The notes under the pieces are model-generated. The model ran no database searches. It saw nothing but the letters and a program-made list of their open reading frames with translations, and had not been told where the DNA came from. A stretch of DNA of 34,367 nucleotides from JBAXRT01 sp037131065. Its GTDB lineage: Bacteria > Bacteroidota > Bacteroidia > Bacteroidales > FEN-979. The stretch's first letter is position 1; every line of letters begins with the position of its first letter. The translations under genes and the position numbers were made by a program. The stretch covers positions 1 through 34,367 of the forward strand of contig JBAXRT010000010.1 of NCBI GenBank assembly GCA_037131065.1, written 5' to 3'. This document shows, in pieces, positions 15,581 to 22,918 of the stretch.

Positions 15581-17482
15581 ATGAAAAAAAATCTCTCTTT
15601 TCCGGTTATGGTTTTTATCCTGATCCTGATGGGGAATATCGATCTCCGGGCACAGGTGAACCCCTATTTGCAGACCCCTACACCAACTTCGGAGTATATC
15701 AGCTGGCATTCAAACGACACGGCTTTCACAAAGGTCCGCTACGGACTTTCAGGCACATCGCTCACCGAGGTGCAGGCCGGTTCCTTCCAGAACATCAGCG
15801 GCAAGCGATGGCATACGGTGCAACTTACCGGTCTTGCCCCCGATACAAGGTATTATTACCGGTGTATAAGCGGCAATGACTCCTCGGCTGTCTATCCCTT
15901 CCGCAGCCAACCCCTTCCGGGCTCTCCTGGACGACATATTAGGTTTGTTATTTTTGGCGATTCAAGGTACAATGATACCATCCCGTCGATCTTAGGACAA
16001 CTTTGCCAGAATGTGCAGCAAACATTGCAGTCAAAATTCGGAGATGGATGGGTTGATTCGGTGAACCTGGTCATGCATACGGGAGATATCGTCTGGAATG
16101 GTAAGGAGATCGATCGTTTCCAGACCGAGTATTTTTCGCTGATCGCCAATCTCTCCTGCTCCCTGCCCTTCATGGTAGCCATCGGGAACCATGAACACGA
16201 ATCGGCAAACTATTTTGACTACATGAAGTACGAGGATTTCACCGATTCTGTGGTTGCGAAAACGGCATACAGGGAAAGGTTCTATTCATTCGATGTTGCG
16301 GGATGCAGATTTGTGGTCCTGAACAGCAATGACAAAATAATCGGCGCCCCGATACAGAAAACCTGGCTGAATAAGATCCTGACGGAATCCGATGCGGATA
16401 CCGCGACCAATCTTGTTTTCACCTTCGCTCATCACCCCTGGCATACGGAGATCTGGACCGAAGGCAACAGGGATTCTGTTGATATCGCGTTTTACCGGGA
16501 GTTCGTGAAGTATTATAAAATGGTTCAGTATTCCTATGGTCATGCCCACGATTTTGAAATTGGGGCCATCGTGGATACCAATTCCCAGAACACCGTCATG
16601 CACGATTTCCGTATTGTTCTTGCCGGAGGAGGCGGAGCAGAGCTCACGAGATTTTTCTCCGGTTCTCATGATTACCCGGAGATCCAGGAGACCGTCGATG
16701 ATTACAACTATGTTTTCATGGATATCAATGTTGATGATCAATCCTACATTGCCGAAGCATATACGATGGGGAAACCCGAGCACCCCCTTCACCAGGTACT
16801 CGACACCTGGCATTTCAGGATGAACCAGCCATCCCCACTGAAACCGATCGCAAATCCCGTTCCTTCTACAAAACCGGTGGTCCTTTCGGCCTCCGTGATG
16901 AGCGGTGCGGATTCCTGCATGTCATCTTGGTTTGAGGTTACGGAGGAGCTGGGGAACTATACAAACCCGGTACTTAGCGTAATCCGCGACAGGGAGGATA
17001 TTTTTGAAAATACCGGTTCCCCAAACTTTTTCCCCATCAATAAAAATGCCGGGATTGACCTGACATCACTGGAAGTGCCCGACAGTTTACTTTCAAATGG
17101 CAAAACCTTTGGTTTCAGGGTAAGGTACAGGGATGATAACCTGAAGTGGAGCCCGTGGTCTGATAAGGTTTTCTTTCATAATGCCGGCATCAAGGAACCG
17201 GGCTTTTCATCATGGGACTTCAACCTGTCGCAAAACTCCCCTAACCCCTTTAGTCGTTCGACCGTTATCAGCTTCCAAATGAAATCAAGAGCTCATGTAA
17301 CGATAAAAATTCTCGATCCGGTCGGAAAAGAGCTTCTAACCCTTGTGGATGGGGAGAAACAGGCAGGCGATCATTCGGTGCAATTTTCCGCCGACCCCGG
17401 CAATTATCCTCCAGGGATCTATCTCGTACAAATGAAGTGCAACGGTCAGGTCCAGACCAGGAAAATGGTTATCAATAAATGA
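15581..17482 (+). CDS. Secreted metallophosphoesterase with T9SS sorting domain
   Basis: 633 aa with a signal peptide (1-25, ending LRAQV). Domain order: an N-terminal fibronectin-like domain of purple acid phosphatase type (about 27-110; 'TKVRYGLSGTSL', 'VQLTGLAPDTRYYYRC'), then a calcineurin-like phosphoesterase domain. The latter has metal-ligand motifs GDSRY (126-130), TGD (167-169), GNHEHE (202-207), AHHPWH (283-288) and GHAHDFE (320-326). A beta domain (430-540) follows, and a type A T9SS C-terminal domain (about 545-633; 'SQNSPNPFSRSTVISFQM', 'GIYLVQMKCNGQVQTRKMVI'). It is probably exported across the outer membrane to release phosphate from organic esters at the surface. The substrate is unknown. 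Confidence 0.88.
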   Translation: MKKNLSFPVMVFILILMGNIDLRAQVNPYLQTPTPTSEYISWHSNDTAFTKVRYGLSGTSLTEVQAGSFQNISGKRWHTVQLTGLAPDTRYYYRCISGNDSSAVYPFRSQPLPGSPGRHIRFVIFGDSRYNDTIPSILGQLCQNVQQTLQSKFGDGWVDSVNLVMHTGDIVWNGKEIDRFQTEYFSLIANLSCSLPFMVAIGNHEHESANYFDYMKYEDFTDSVVAKTAYRERFYSFDVAGCRFVVLNSNDKIIGAPIQKTWLNKILTESDADTATNLVFTFAHHPWHTEIWTEGNRDSVDIAFYREFVKYYKMVQYSYGHAHDFEIGAIVDTNSQNTVMHDFRIVLAGGGGAELTRFFSGSHDYPEIQETVDDYNYVFMDINVDDQSYIAEAYTMGKPEHPLHQVLDTWHFRMNQPSPLKPIANPVPSTKPVVLSASVMSGADSCMSSWFEVTEELGNYTNPVLSVIRDREDIFENTGSPNFFPINKNAGIDLTSLEVPDSLLSNGKTFGFRVRYRDDNLKWSPWSDKVFFHNAGIKEPGFSSWDFNLSQNSPNPFSRSTVISFQMKSRAHVTIKILDPVGKELLTLVDGEKQAGDHSVQFSADPGNYPPGIYLVQMKCNGQVQTRKMVINK

Positions 17483-17820
17483 AGTTAGAGGTACGAAGAG
17501 AGAACCGGAAGTTCGAAGTAGGAAGAGTGAACCGGAACCATATCGGGTTTTATCCTAAAACAACTGCCATTGAAGTATTCAAAAGTGAGCTGACATCCTA
17601 TCATACATCCAAAGGGACGATTCAATTTCCCATTGGCAAGCCGCTTCCACTGAAGCTGATCGAGAAAATCGTCAGGTTCAGGTTGGTAGAAAACATTGAA
17701 AAGAAGAAAAACCAAAAGCAGAAAAAAATGAGCAACCCGGTGAAGGCCGAAAAGGTCGTGGCAGCCTTCATGAATATGAGGAAACTGGATATTTCCACCC
17801 TGCTGAAGGCGGTAGGTTAA
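17479..17820 (+). pseudogene. Chimeric remnant: DUF1801-like core joined to a VOC/PhnB-like tail
   Basis: An open frame of 113 codons that does not look like one intact protein. Codons 1-20 are translated heptad-repeat DNA. Codons 21-83 (from HIGFYPKTTAIEVFKSELTS) match the C-terminal half of DUF1801/YdhG proteins ('GTIQFPIGKPLPL', 'LIEKIVRFRLVENIEKKK'); the N-terminal half is missing. The family stop appears lost by one extra A: seven A's here against six in the copy at 14055-14060, where TGA follows. Codons 84-113 (MSNPVKAEKVVAAFMNMRKL, DISTLLKAV) resemble the end of VOC/PhnB-type proteins, a weaker match. The ATG overlaps the phosphoesterase stop. A functional small gene is possible but unlikely. 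Confidence 0.55.
17482..17530. repeat. Heptad-repeat element behind the phosphoesterase gene
   Basis: Starts at the stop codon of the phosphoesterase gene. Degenerate 7-nt units such as TTAGAGG, TACGAAG, TTCGAAG and TAGGAAG are seen. It joins directly to the truncated DUF1801-like remnant, marking the breakpoint. Confidence 0.5.
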
Positions 17821-17845
17821 CAGATACTTTTTGTACCTTCGTATC

Positions 17846-18148
17846 ATGGATGAGAAGAAAAAGCCTGTTTTCAACAAACGCATTTTCTGGGATGTGAATT
17901 TCGAAGCGCTCGATTATGATCTCCGGGCCAATTTTGTGATCGAGCGTGTGTTCGAGCGGGGCGATGTGGAGGATATACGGCAATGCCGCCGGTATTACGG
18001 CGACGAAAAAGTGACCGAAGCGTTGCTGAAGGCAAAGTACCTTCCGTTGCATACCATTCATTTCGCCAGTGCAATTATTGATAAACCAATGAGTGAATTC
18101 AGATGTTACATATTGAGACAGTTGAACCCGGGACTATTTCCTTACTGA
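17846..18148 (+). CDS. DUF6922-like protein, putative antitoxin of AbiEii pair
   Basis: About 100 aa from the ATG at 17846 (an in-frame TTG at 17831 is less likely). The sequence 'NKRIFWDVNFEALDYDLRANFVIERVFERGDVEDIRQCRRYYGDEKVTEALLKAKYL' resembles small DUF6922-type proteins of Bacteroidota that precede nucleotidyltransferase (AbiEii) genes. The ending 'TIHFASAIIDKPMSEFRCYILRQLNPG' is also typical. The gene overlaps the AbiEii-like gene by 46 bp, so the two are translationally coupled. Antitoxin function is inferred from this linkage; no DNA-binding motif is obvious. Confidence 0.7.
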   Translation: MDEKKKPVFNKRIFWDVNFEALDYDLRANFVIERVFERGDVEDIRQCRRYYGDEKVTEALLKAKYLPLHTIHFASAIIDKPMSEFRCYILRQLNPGLFPY

Positions 18149-18729
18149 AGCGGTTAATGGAATTGCCCTCACTGAAACAGTTTTCACTGGTTGGAGGGAC
18201 TGCCCTGGCTCTTCGTTACGGACACCGAAGTTCCGTGGATCTTGATTTATTCTATCATGAAAAATTTGATCAACCTCAAATTGTCAAACATCTTCAATCA
18301 GAATTCGGTGATCATTTTGAATATAAGCAGCAACATACCCAATTTGGAATTTTTTGTTTTATAAATGAGGTAAAGGTCGATTTTGTACATTTTCCTCATC
18401 TTCCGATCAGACCTATTGAATCCATTGATAAGATCAGGTGTTATAGTCTTGAAGATATTGCCGCAATGAAAATCCAGGCGATATTAGGCAGAGCCAAGAA
18501 AAAGGATTTCTTTGATTTGTACGAATTATTATTTCATTTCTCGTTACAGCAGGTCATAGACTGGCACAAAGAAAAATATCCAAGCCAGATGCTTGCAATC
18601 AGCATACCTCATGCAATTACCTATTTCGCAGATGCGGAAGCGACCGAAACTCCCGTCAGTTTTAAAAATCAGACCTGGGAAGGAGTCAAGAAGGAGATCT
18701 CGAAAGCTGTGAGGGATTTCCTGAGTTAA
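18103..18729 (+). CDS. Nucleotidyltransferase, AbiEii/AbiGii toxin family
   Basis: 208 aa of the AbiEii/AbiGii (MenT-like) nucleotidyltransferase family. Motifs: FSLVGGTALALRYGHRSSVDLDLF (about 32-55), with the GG-T and the S-DLDLF metal-binding aspartates, 'KVDFVHFPH' carrying the third carboxylate, and 'SLEDIAAMKIQAILGRAKKKDFFDLYELL', the conserved K and KDFxDL segment. Family members act as toxins in type IV-like toxin-antitoxin/abortive-infection systems, some by adding nucleotides to tRNA 3' ends. Its partner is the overlapping DUF6922-like gene. The region is more AT-rich than the neighbouring genes, which fits acquisition by transfer. Its stop codon overlaps the next heptad-repeat element. 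Confidence 0.87.
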   Translation: MLHIETVEPGTISLLKRLMELPSLKQFSLVGGTALALRYGHRSSVDLDLFYHEKFDQPQIVKHLQSEFGDHFEYKQQHTQFGIFCFINEVKVDFVHFPHLPIRPIESIDKIRCYSLEDIAAMKIQAILGRAKKKDFFDLYELLFHFSLQQVIDWHKEKYPSQMLAISIPHAITYFADAEATETPVSFKNQTWEGVKKEISKAVRDFLS

Positions 18730-18790
18730 AGCCAGAAGCCAGAAGTCAGAAGTCAGAACTGGAAGGTAGAAGTTGGAAGGATGAAGTTTT
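18728..18790. repeat. Heptad-repeat element behind the AbiEii gene
   Basis: Begins at the stop codon of the toxin gene: CCAGAAG-CCAGAAG-TCAGAAG-TCAGAAC, then GTAGAAG, TTGGAAG and GATGAAG with slips of one base. Only the GAAG-oriented arm is present. The remaining bases to 18895 form a leader for the cytochrome gene, with a partial -7-like TACCTTTA at 18881. Confidence 0.65.
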
Positions 18791-18895
18791 TTGTGAAATG
18801 GCCAAAACTGTTGATCCTGAACGTATAAGTACCCGGACAGTTTGGGTATGAACACGCTTGTACAGAGACTTGTTAACGACTACCTTTATTGATTA

Positions 18896-20410
18896 ATGAA
18901 AAAATATTCTATTATGAAAAAAGTATTTACATTGTCCGTCATCGGAGTATTGATTCCACTGATGTTTCTCTCGTTCAGTCCCGACAGACCTTCCAACCCC
19001 GAAACCGACCAGTACCTCGTGATCGCCTGGAATGATCTTGGAATGCACTGCGCGAACCAGGATTTTTCGAACATGTCGATCCTGCCGCCATACAATAATC
19101 ACAAGGCCCATGTGATCCTTAAGGGAAGCACTTCCGCAATGCCGACGGTAATGCCCCACTCCAGCGGGATTTATGTCACCTACGAGATCCCGGGAAATAC
19201 TTACTCCGTCGGGAAAACCAATTTCTGGGATTATTGCCAGCATCTGTTCGGAGTTACCCTGCCTCCGAACATCGGGCTCACCGGTTTCGGACTTACCGGT
19301 ACCATGCTGAATGCGGATACCGTCAATTACCATCATGTGGAAGGGATCCCTATTACTGCATTTCCTGACGCAACGCCAACTACCGAGGCTCCTTTTCAGC
19401 TGACCATGATCAAAGCCTTTTCTTCAACAGGAACCGAACTGGCTCATACTCAAAGTGTGATTCCCATTTCGCATGAAATTAATTGTGTAAGCAGTGGTTG
19501 TCACAGCAGCGAACTGGCTATTCTGCAGGCCCATGAAGACGTTCCGGGATTCGATATTGCAAACAAACCGATCCTCTGTGCCAATTGTCATTCCGATAAT
19601 GCCCTTGGAATGTCGGGTCAACCCGGTGTTCCTCCATTCTCACAGGCTGTGCACCAGAAGCACGGCGAGTTCATCAGTTCGGGGACTACGGCCGACTGTT
19701 ACAAATGTCATCCGGGACCCAATACCCAATGCTGGCGCGACATCATGCATACAAAAGGTCAGCAGGGAGGAGCGGTAAGCAAGTGCCAGGATTGCCATGG
19801 TAGTGTCAGCAATGTCGGGAACACCATTGAAAACGGACGCAATCCCTGGCTGCAGGAACCATCCTGCGGGGCAGCGAATTGTCATGGTTCAAATTATGCC
19901 GAAGAGCCGGGAAAACTTTTCCGGCAATCGAAAGGACACGGAGGCCTGTTCTGCAGCACTTGTCATAGTTCACCTCACGCAATTCTGCCATCGGAAAGAG
20001 CCGAAGATAATGTTCAGAACATAGCCCTTCAGGGGTTTGAAGGGACATTGAAAACCTGTTCCGTTTGTCACGGGTACACACCTGCTTCCCCGGGTCCCCA
20101 TGGTTACAATCCTTTGGGTATCCAGCCGGTTTCAGGAAATATTCCCGAAGATGACAGGCTCATGCAAAACTACCCGAATCCATGCAGTTTCATGACCAAC
20201 ATCCCTTACCATATCAGCACGACAGGCAGGGTGACGATCGAGATCCTGGATCTGAACGGGAAAAAGGTCGCTACCCTGGTTGATGATCTTCTTCAGCCCG
20301 GCGAGTATAAGGCAGAGTTTTATACTTCAAAGGTAGCTCCCGGCACCTACATCTGTAATCTGAATGCCGGTGGTAAAAGCAATGCCATCCGTATTCTTGT
20401 TTCAAAATAA
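18896..20410 (+). CDS. Seven-haem c-type cytochrome with T9SS sorting domain
   Basis: 504 aa (or 498 from the second ATG at 18914). After a signal peptide comes a domain without haem motifs but with 'VIAWNDLGMHCANQDFSNMS' (about 42-61). Seven haem-binding sites follow: CX4CH at 197 and 324, and CXXCH at 228, 268, 297, 353 and 388. The C-terminal 85 residues form a T9SS type A sorting domain ('LMQNYPNPCSFMTNIPYHIS', 'VAPGTYICNLNAGGKSNAIR'). The protein should be haem-loaded in the periplasm, carried across the outer membrane by T9SS and anchored or released there. Extracellular electron transfer is a reasonable inference; the donor and acceptor are unknown. Confidence 0.88.
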   Translation: MKKYSIMKKVFTLSVIGVLIPLMFLSFSPDRPSNPETDQYLVIAWNDLGMHCANQDFSNMSILPPYNNHKAHVILKGSTSAMPTVMPHSSGIYVTYEIPGNTYSVGKTNFWDYCQHLFGVTLPPNIGLTGFGLTGTMLNADTVNYHHVEGIPITAFPDATPTTEAPFQLTMIKAFSSTGTELAHTQSVIPISHEINCVSSGCHSSELAILQAHEDVPGFDIANKPILCANCHSDNALGMSGQPGVPPFSQAVHQKHGEFISSGTTADCYKCHPGPNTQCWRDIMHTKGQQGGAVSKCQDCHGSVSNVGNTIENGRNPWLQEPSCGAANCHGSNYAEEPGKLFRQSKGHGGLFCSTCHSSPHAILPSERAEDNVQNIALQGFEGTLKTCSVCHGYTPASPGPHGYNPLGIQPVSGNIPEDDRLMQNYPNPCSFMTNIPYHISTTGRVTIEILDLNGKKVATLVDDLLQPGEYKAEFYTSKVAPGTYICNLNAGGKSNAIRILVSK

Positions 20411-20450
20411 TTTTAAATCGCTTAATTATCACTAATTCGATTTTTTGTTT

Positions 20451-20458
20451 TACCTTTG
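20451..20458 (+). promoter_or_regulatory. -7 box of the thioredoxin gene
   Basis: TACCTTTG is an exact TAnnTTTG match, 22 bp before the chosen ATG at 20480. It lies inside the longer possible frame from 20456, which argues for the ATG start. Confidence 0.55.
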
Positions 20459-20479
20459 CGGCATCAAAAAACATGTCGT

Positions 20480-20965
20480 ATGGAAATCACTTTTATTATC
20501 CTTGGAGCCCTTGTGGTCCTGGTGGCGTTCCTTGTCATAAGCGCAAGGAAGAAGATGAAAAGCCTGAAAAGCGTCAAAGCAAGTGACAAGATCGTGACCC
20601 TGACCGATCAGAACTTTTCCTCGAAAATCAAGTCCGGGGCTGTATTGGTCGATTTCTGGGCAGAATGGTGCATGCCCTGCAAGATGCAGATCCCGGTACT
20701 GAATGAAGTTGCCGAGGAGGTAAACGGGAAAGTGACCATCGCCAAGCTCAATATCGATGATCAGAAAAAAACGGCCGCCACATTCAAGGTGCGAAGCATC
20801 CCAACGATGATCCTTTTCAGACACGGAAAAGAGATCCACCGGTTTGTCGGGGTTAAATCCAGGGATTACCTGTTGAAAGAGCTCGACCGGATAACAAACA
20901 ATGCAGACAATGTCGAAGCGAAGCGGAGACCACGCCCTGGCGTGGCAAACAATTTTAGAACGTAG
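20480..20965 (+). CDS. Membrane-anchored thioredoxin
   Basis: 161 aa from the ATG at 20480. A single N-terminal membrane helix (about 3-22, ITFIILGALVVLVAFLVIS) is followed by a basic linker and a thioredoxin fold with active site WAEWCMPCK and the cis-proline loop 'VRSIPTMILFRHGKEI'. The basic residues after the helix (SARKKMKSLK) indicate an N-out orientation with the thioredoxin domain in the cytoplasm, though a cleaved signal cannot be excluded. The last ~20 residues (from NADNVEAKRRPRPG) are not part of the fold and are encoded by DNA with a perfect hairpin (20930-20945). It may serve redox maintenance near membrane or sulfur enzymes; no specific partner is indicated. Confidence 0.87.
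   Translation: MEITFIILGALVVLVAFLVISARKKMKSLKSVKASDKIVTLTDQNFSSKIKSGAVLVDFWAEWCMPCKMQIPVLNEVAEEVNGKVTIAKLNIDDQKKTAATFKVRSIPTMILFRHGKEIHRFVGVKSRDYLLKELDRITNNADNVEAKRRPRPGVANNFRT
20930..20945. repeat. Perfect GC hairpin in the 3' end of the thioredoxin gene
   Basis: CCACGCC-CT-GGCGTGG, a 7-bp stem with a 2-nt loop, lies within the last codons of the thioredoxin gene, outside the conserved fold. It may be an inserted REP-like palindrome or part of the 3' end signal. Confidence 0.4.
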
Positions 20966-21045
20966 AACTAATTTCCTGGAAAGCTTCGTACTTCTAACTT
21001 TGTACTTCCGTTCTACCTTCGTACTTCTGGCTTCTGACTTACCTT
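20961..21045. repeat. Heptad-repeat element between convergent thioredoxin and kinase genes
   Basis: On the minus strand it reads TCAGAAG-CCAGAAG-TACGAAG-GTAGAAC, then TACAAAG-TTAGAAG-TACGAAG. It spans the 47-bp intergenic gap and runs into the histidine-kinase frame, whose last eight codons and stop (encoding SQKPEVRR) are repeat units. The CTTC orientation here is opposite to that of the copy at 24190, so the kinase operon lies between inverted copies. Confidence 0.7.
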
Positions 21046-22911
21046 CGGTATCGTGAAATAAAAACTGCTCCCCTTTCCCAACTGACTCTCTGCCCAGATC
21101 ATTCCGCCGTGCTTTTCAGCAAACTCTTTGCAAAGTAACAATCCGAGCCCGGTCCCCTTTTCGTTCTGTGTTCCTTCCGTTGAGTGACTTTTATCAATAC
21201 GAAAAAGCCCTTCCAGGTCAGTGGCACTGATACCCACTCCGTTGTCGGTTACAGATACCGTAACTCCTTTTCCATCCTCCTTCACTGAAATCCTGATCTC
21301 TCCTCCTGGTTTTGTGAATTTTATGGCATTGGTGACCAGGTTCCTGAGGATAGTATTGACCATGGCTTTGTCGGCCATCACCGGAAGAACCGGGAAAATA
21401 TCTGTCAACAGGGTTATCGATTTCTGACGGGCTGAGGGGCTTAGTAGTTTCACGACATCAGAAATAAGGCCGGTCAAATCCAGCATTTCAGGGCTGAACA
21501 CGATCCTGCCGGTCTGGGAAGCAGACCACTCCAGTAGATTTACCAGGAGGTCGTACGTATTCTTCGAAGCGTGCTGTATGAACCCTGCAATTTTTTCAAT
21601 AGCCTCATAATCTTTGGACCTGACCTGCTTTCCAAGCACATCGCTGAAACCGATGAGTGTATTGAAGGGATTCTTCAGGTCATGAGCAATGATGGAGAAA
21701 AACTTGTCCTTCTGGGCACTCATGAGTTCCAGTTGTTCATTTCTTGTTTTAATCTCACTTTCGATCTCCTTGTAGTGGGTCACATCGATTATGATCACCG
21801 CAAACTGTCCCGGCCGGGTCTGGTATGCGACCACGCTGAAATACTTTCCCAGTTCGCTGGCAAAGTTCTCAAAATATTCCGGTTCACCGGTCATGGCGAC
21901 CTTCCCATACCTTTGGATCCAGGATTTCTCGGTACGGGGCATCACCTCCAATACCCTTTTTCCAAGCACCTGTTCTCTACTGAGCCCCGTTATTTTCTCA
22001 AAGCTCTGATTCATATCCAGGAACCGGTAATCGACCACCTCACCTTTGTCATTACAGATGACCTCATGCACTGCCACGCCTTGCTGCATCTGGGTTATCA
22101 GGGACTTGAATTTTTCCTCACTTTGCCGGATCAGTTCCTCTGCTTCCCGGCGCTGCCTGAACTGCACCGACAGGCTTTTCCGTGTGAAAAGGATTCCGAT
22201 TAAACCGATGAACCATATTCCGGCATAGGAGGGGATCATGATACCCATCTGCCGGCTGATGCTCTGGTTTACCGGTTCCATAGGCACAGATATGCTAATC
22301 CCCCCTCGGATGTCGCCGACCCTATATCCCTGTCGGGCGTGGCATTTCAGGCAACCCTCCTCGGTCTTCATGGGGCACATCAGCCTGAAAAACACCTCCC
22401 CGTCGATTGTATCGAGTGAGGAGACCTCATTGATTCCGGTTTTGAACTGGTCGAGTGCCATCGCTTCCCAATCATCCGGCGCATTCTGGGGCCTTAAAGG
22501 ATTGAGACTGGTGATGTGGCCCCTCAGACCGTACTGGCTTTTGCCAAGCTCATGGACCTGGCGCGTCATATAGGCCGGGTTGATCAGGGTCAGTTTCTTC
22601 CCGGTGGTGGTAGTTATATCCCTCTCGGGAAGATCAGAAAGATATGGGTTTGGCGGTGTCTGTTCGGTAACAGGGGCGTAAACACCTCCGTGCATGCTGG
22701 CCCATCTGCGATAAACAAGGTCGCGGTTATAAGTATCCCGTGCACTGCGGATGAGATTCTCCCTTGATTCGATCGAAGCCTGGCGGTAACTGAGATAACC
22801 GATAACTGCGATGAGGAGAGTCCAGGAAAATAAAAACAGTAAGAAGATCAAGGTCAGGTTTACCCGTGCCATGAATCCTGTAAAGACTGCAGTGAAGGAT
22901 CTATTTCCCAT
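21013..22911 (-). CDS. Sensor histidine kinase with DUF3365 haem domain and PAS domain
   Basis: 632 aa. Membrane helix 1 (about 19-41), then a periplasmic DUF3365 (Tll0287-like) domain ending with the haem-type motif CLKCH (187-191) and 'YRVGDIRGGISISVPM', membrane helix 2 (about 222-243), and a PAS domain (about 265-380). The HisKA domain has phospho-accepting His410 in IIAHDLKNPF. The HATPase domain has an N box with Asn524/Asn528, G1 DNGVG (556-560) and G2 GTGLGL (586-591). The bound c-type haem suggests redox or gas sensing (family inference). No response regulator is adjacent. The final residues SQKPEVRR come from the heptad repeat. It starts 7 bp after a lipoprotein binding-protein gene and is co-transcribed with it. 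Confidence 0.9.
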   Translation of the reverse strand: MGNRSFTAVFTGFMARVNLTLIFLLFLFSWTLLIAVIGYLSYRQASIESRENLIRSARDTYNRDLVYRRWASMHGGVYAPVTEQTPPNPYLSDLPERDITTTTGKKLTLINPAYMTRQVHELGKSQYGLRGHITSLNPLRPQNAPDDWEAMALDQFKTGINEVSSLDTIDGEVFFRLMCPMKTEEGCLKCHARQGYRVGDIRGGISISVPMEPVNQSISRQMGIMIPSYAGIWFIGLIGILFTRKSLSVQFRQRREAEELIRQSEEKFKSLITQMQQGVAVHEVICNDKGEVVDYRFLDMNQSFEKITGLSREQVLGKRVLEVMPRTEKSWIQRYGKVAMTGEPEYFENFASELGKYFSVVAYQTRPGQFAVIIIDVTHYKEIESEIKTRNEQLELMSAQKDKFFSIIAHDLKNPFNTLIGFSDVLGKQVRSKDYEAIEKIAGFIQHASKNTYDLLVNLLEWSASQTGRIVFSPEMLDLTGLISDVVKLLSPSARQKSITLLTDIFPVLPVMADKAMVNTILRNLVTNAIKFTKPGGEIRISVKEDGKGVTVSVTDNGVGISATDLEGLFRIDKSHSTEGTQNEKGTGLGLLLCKEFAEKHGGMIWAESQLGKGSSFYFTIPKVSQKPEVRR

Positions 22912-22918
22912 GGTTTCT

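Noticed and set aside
17479..17820. Intact DUF1801 gene
   Set aside because: The first 20 codons are repeat DNA, the N-terminal half of the domain is missing, and the expected stop is lost by one A.
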